The notes under the pieces are model-generated. The model was not told the origin of the DNA, ran no database searches, and worked only from the letters and a program-made list of their open reading frames with translations. A DNA stretch of 33,112 bases from Rhodoferax sp. (GTDB lineage Bacteria > Pseudomonadota > Gammaproteobacteria > Burkholderiales > Burkholderiaceae_C). Below are positions 31,950 to 33,112 of the stretch, in pieces (the first letter of the stretch is position 1; each line of letters begins with the position of its first letter). The stretch spans positions 1 through 33,112 of the forward strand of contig NZ_JAQTMS010000060.1 in assembly GCF_028714215.1 (NCBI RefSeq), read 5' to 3'. The position numbers and the translations under genes are program-made.

Positions 31950-32001
31950 GTGGGCTGAAATTTCAACCATGGTTCGCCATCAGACTTTCTCCAAGAATCA
32001 A

Positions 32002-33112
32002 ATGAAACTCCGGGACTTGAAAATCGGGGCCCAACTGCTGGTCATGATAGGGACCACGCTGCTGGTGGTATGGACCGGCGTGATCATTTGGGAAGACCAT
32101 GTCAATCGAAAGACCGCGATCGAACAGGCGCGCGGATTTTCCCTCAGCATGCACGAGGTCACCATGGCCGGACTCACCGGCATGATGATTACCGGCACCG
32201 TGCAGCAGCGCGATGTGTTCCTGGACCAGATCAAGCAGCTCAACACCTTGCGCGATGTGCGGGTCCTGCGCGGCGAGGCGGTCACCAAGGTGTTCGGAGC
32301 CGGTAGCCTGAAGGAAGAGAACAATCCGGACGGCCTTGAAAAGAAGGTGTTGCAGAGTGGCAAGGAAGTGATTCAGGTTGAGTCCGACAGTCAGGGCGAG
32401 TATTTGCGGGCGGTGCGACCGGTCTTGAGTTCGAAGAACTACCTGGGCAAGGATTGCATCAGTTGCCACCAGGGGATCGAAGGCGCCGTGCTGGGCGTGG
32501 TCAGCATGAAAATCTCACTGGATCAGGTCAATGCCGCGCTGCAGCGGCAGCGCAGCAACATGATTCTTGCCGCCATCATCACCTGCATCCCGGTCTTGCT
32601 GCTGATCTTCCCCTTCATCCGCAAGGTGGTCACGCAGCCGCTGGAGGTGGCGGTGAAAGTTGCGCGTGGCATCGCGGCAGGCGATTTGACTCAGCGTATC
32701 GAAGTCGGTTCGAGCAACGAGATGGGCTTGATGCTGCTGGCGCTGAGGGACATGAATGACAGCCTGGTCAAGGTGGTCGGCCAGGTGCGCGGTGGCACCG
32801 ACACCATTGCCAGCGCTTCCAGCCAGATCGCCGCCGGCAACCTGGACCTGTCGGGCCGTACCGAACAGCAGGCCAGCTCGCTGGAAGAAACGGCGGCCTC
32901 CATGGAGCAACTGACCAGCACCGTCAAGCAGAACGCCGACAACGCGCGCCAGGCCAACCAGCTGGCGGTGGCGGCCTCCGGTGTCGCCGTCAAGGGCGGC
33001 AGCGTGGTGTCGCAGGTGGTCGGCACGATGGACGCCATCAACAGCTCATCGAGGAAGATCGTCGACATCATCGGTGTCATCGACGGCATTGCCTTCCAGA
33101 CCAATATCCTGG
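32002..33112 (+). CDS. Methyl-accepting chemotaxis protein with periplasmic CxxCH haem-c motif (3' end beyond window)
   Basis: The first 370 residues of an MCP. TM1 about 10-30; periplasmic domain about 33-183; TM2 about 187-207; HAMP about 208-260; start of the signalling domain, cut at IDGIAFQTNIL. The periplasmic domain contains CISCHQG (C152, C155, H156; 32455-32469), a c-type haem attachment motif, about 30 residues before TM2. Haem-c-containing MCP sensors are known (e.g. in Geobacter) and usually respond to redox or gas ligands. The frame is open to the last base. ATG 32002 begins MKLRDLKIGAQLLVMIG, typical for this group; ATG 31969 is an in-frame alternative. Confidence 0.85.
   Translation, partial: MKLRDLKIGAQLLVMIGTTLLVVWTGVIIWEDHVNRKTAIEQARGFSLSMHEVTMAGLTGMMITGTVQQRDVFLDQIKQLNTLRDVRVLRGEAVTKVFGAGSLKEENNPDGLEKKVLQSGKEVIQVESDSQGEYLRAVRPVLSSKNYLGKDCISCHQGIEGAVLGVVSMKISLDQVNAALQRQRSNMILAAIITCIPVLLLIFPFIRKVVTQPLEVAVKVARGIAAGDLTQRIEVGSSNEMGLMLLALRDMNDSLVKVVGQVRGGTDTIASASSQIAAGNLDLSGRTEQQASSLEETAASMEQLTSTVKQNADNARQANQLAVAASGVAVKGGSVVSQVVGTMDAINSSSRKIVDIIGVIDGIAFQTNIL
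32759..33112 (+). repeat. Direct repeat, copy 2 (mcp signalling-domain segment)
   Basis: Second copy of the segment at 30496-30849, in the second mcp. Recombination between copies would delete cheW and fuse the sensor of the first receptor to the tail of the second. Confidence 0.85.

Overview
The window is GC-rich, densely coded DNA from a motile betaproteobacterium, most likely Burkholderiales/Comamonadaceae (Rhodoferax- or Polaromonas-like). Reasons: the flgN-flgM-flgA / flgBCDEFGHIJ arrangement, a DUF3443 gene, a soluble NAD-reducing [NiFe] hydrogenase close in sequence to that of Ralstonia (Cupriavidus) eutropha, and methyl-accepting chemotaxis proteins (MCPs) of the kind common in this family. 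No rRNA, tRNA, CRISPR array, transposase or phage gene is visible. The assignment rests on recalled families, not on a database search.

Layout. (1) 1-5879, + strand: 3' end of a DUF3443 gene, a TonB-like energy transducer with an extreme Ala/Gln helical stalk, a membrane-anchored Fe-S/FAD/NAD(P) oxidoreductase, then an ExbB/TolQ-type and an ExbD/TolR-type protein. Together they look like a dedicated proton-motive-force-coupled transducer system with a redox protein inserted. (2) 5887-8805, - strand: an orphan Rieske oxygenase alpha subunit, an EamA-type exporter and a 3-mercaptopyruvate sulfurtransferase, probably one operon. (3) 8806-9401: an intergenic stretch with two long imperfect hairpin repeats and a small dyad in front of the hydrogenase. 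(4) 9402-14826, + strand: hoxF, a fused hoxU-hoxY gene, hoxH, the maturation protease hoxW and a small unknown gene, with overlapping ends that imply tight translational coupling. (5) 15021-19549, + strand: a multi-PAS/GAF diguanylate cyclase, an HDOD protein and a YcgR-type PilZ flagellar brake, forming a c-di-GMP/motility control block. (6) 19610-21197, - strand: flgA, flgM and flgN, with a well-matched sigma-28 promoter before flgM. (7) 21350-29085, + strand: flgBCDEFGHIJ for rod, hook, rings and rod-cap muramidase. flgE carries an unusual Ala-rich insertion of about 130 residues, and flgK/flgL do not follow flgJ. (8) 29126-33112, + strand: a sigma-28-driven chemotaxis operon encoding a secreted Cache-like protein, an MCP with a C-terminal GWETF docking tail, CheW, and a second MCP (cut by the window end) with a periplasmic CxxCH haem-c motif.

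How it fits together. Regions 5-8 form one motility programme. FliA (sigma-28), held by FlgM until the hook is complete, drives the chemotaxis operon and flgMN. YcgR and the GGDEF protein would tie c-di-GMP to flagellar braking. The hydrogenase couples H2 to NAD(H), and the haem-type MCP would allow taxis toward a redox or gas signal. The most unusual items are the HoxU-HoxY fusion, the 24-copy AAAQ stalk, the Fe-S oxidoreductase whose two cluster motifs have Ser/His in place of a Cys, and the Ala-rich hook-protein insertion.
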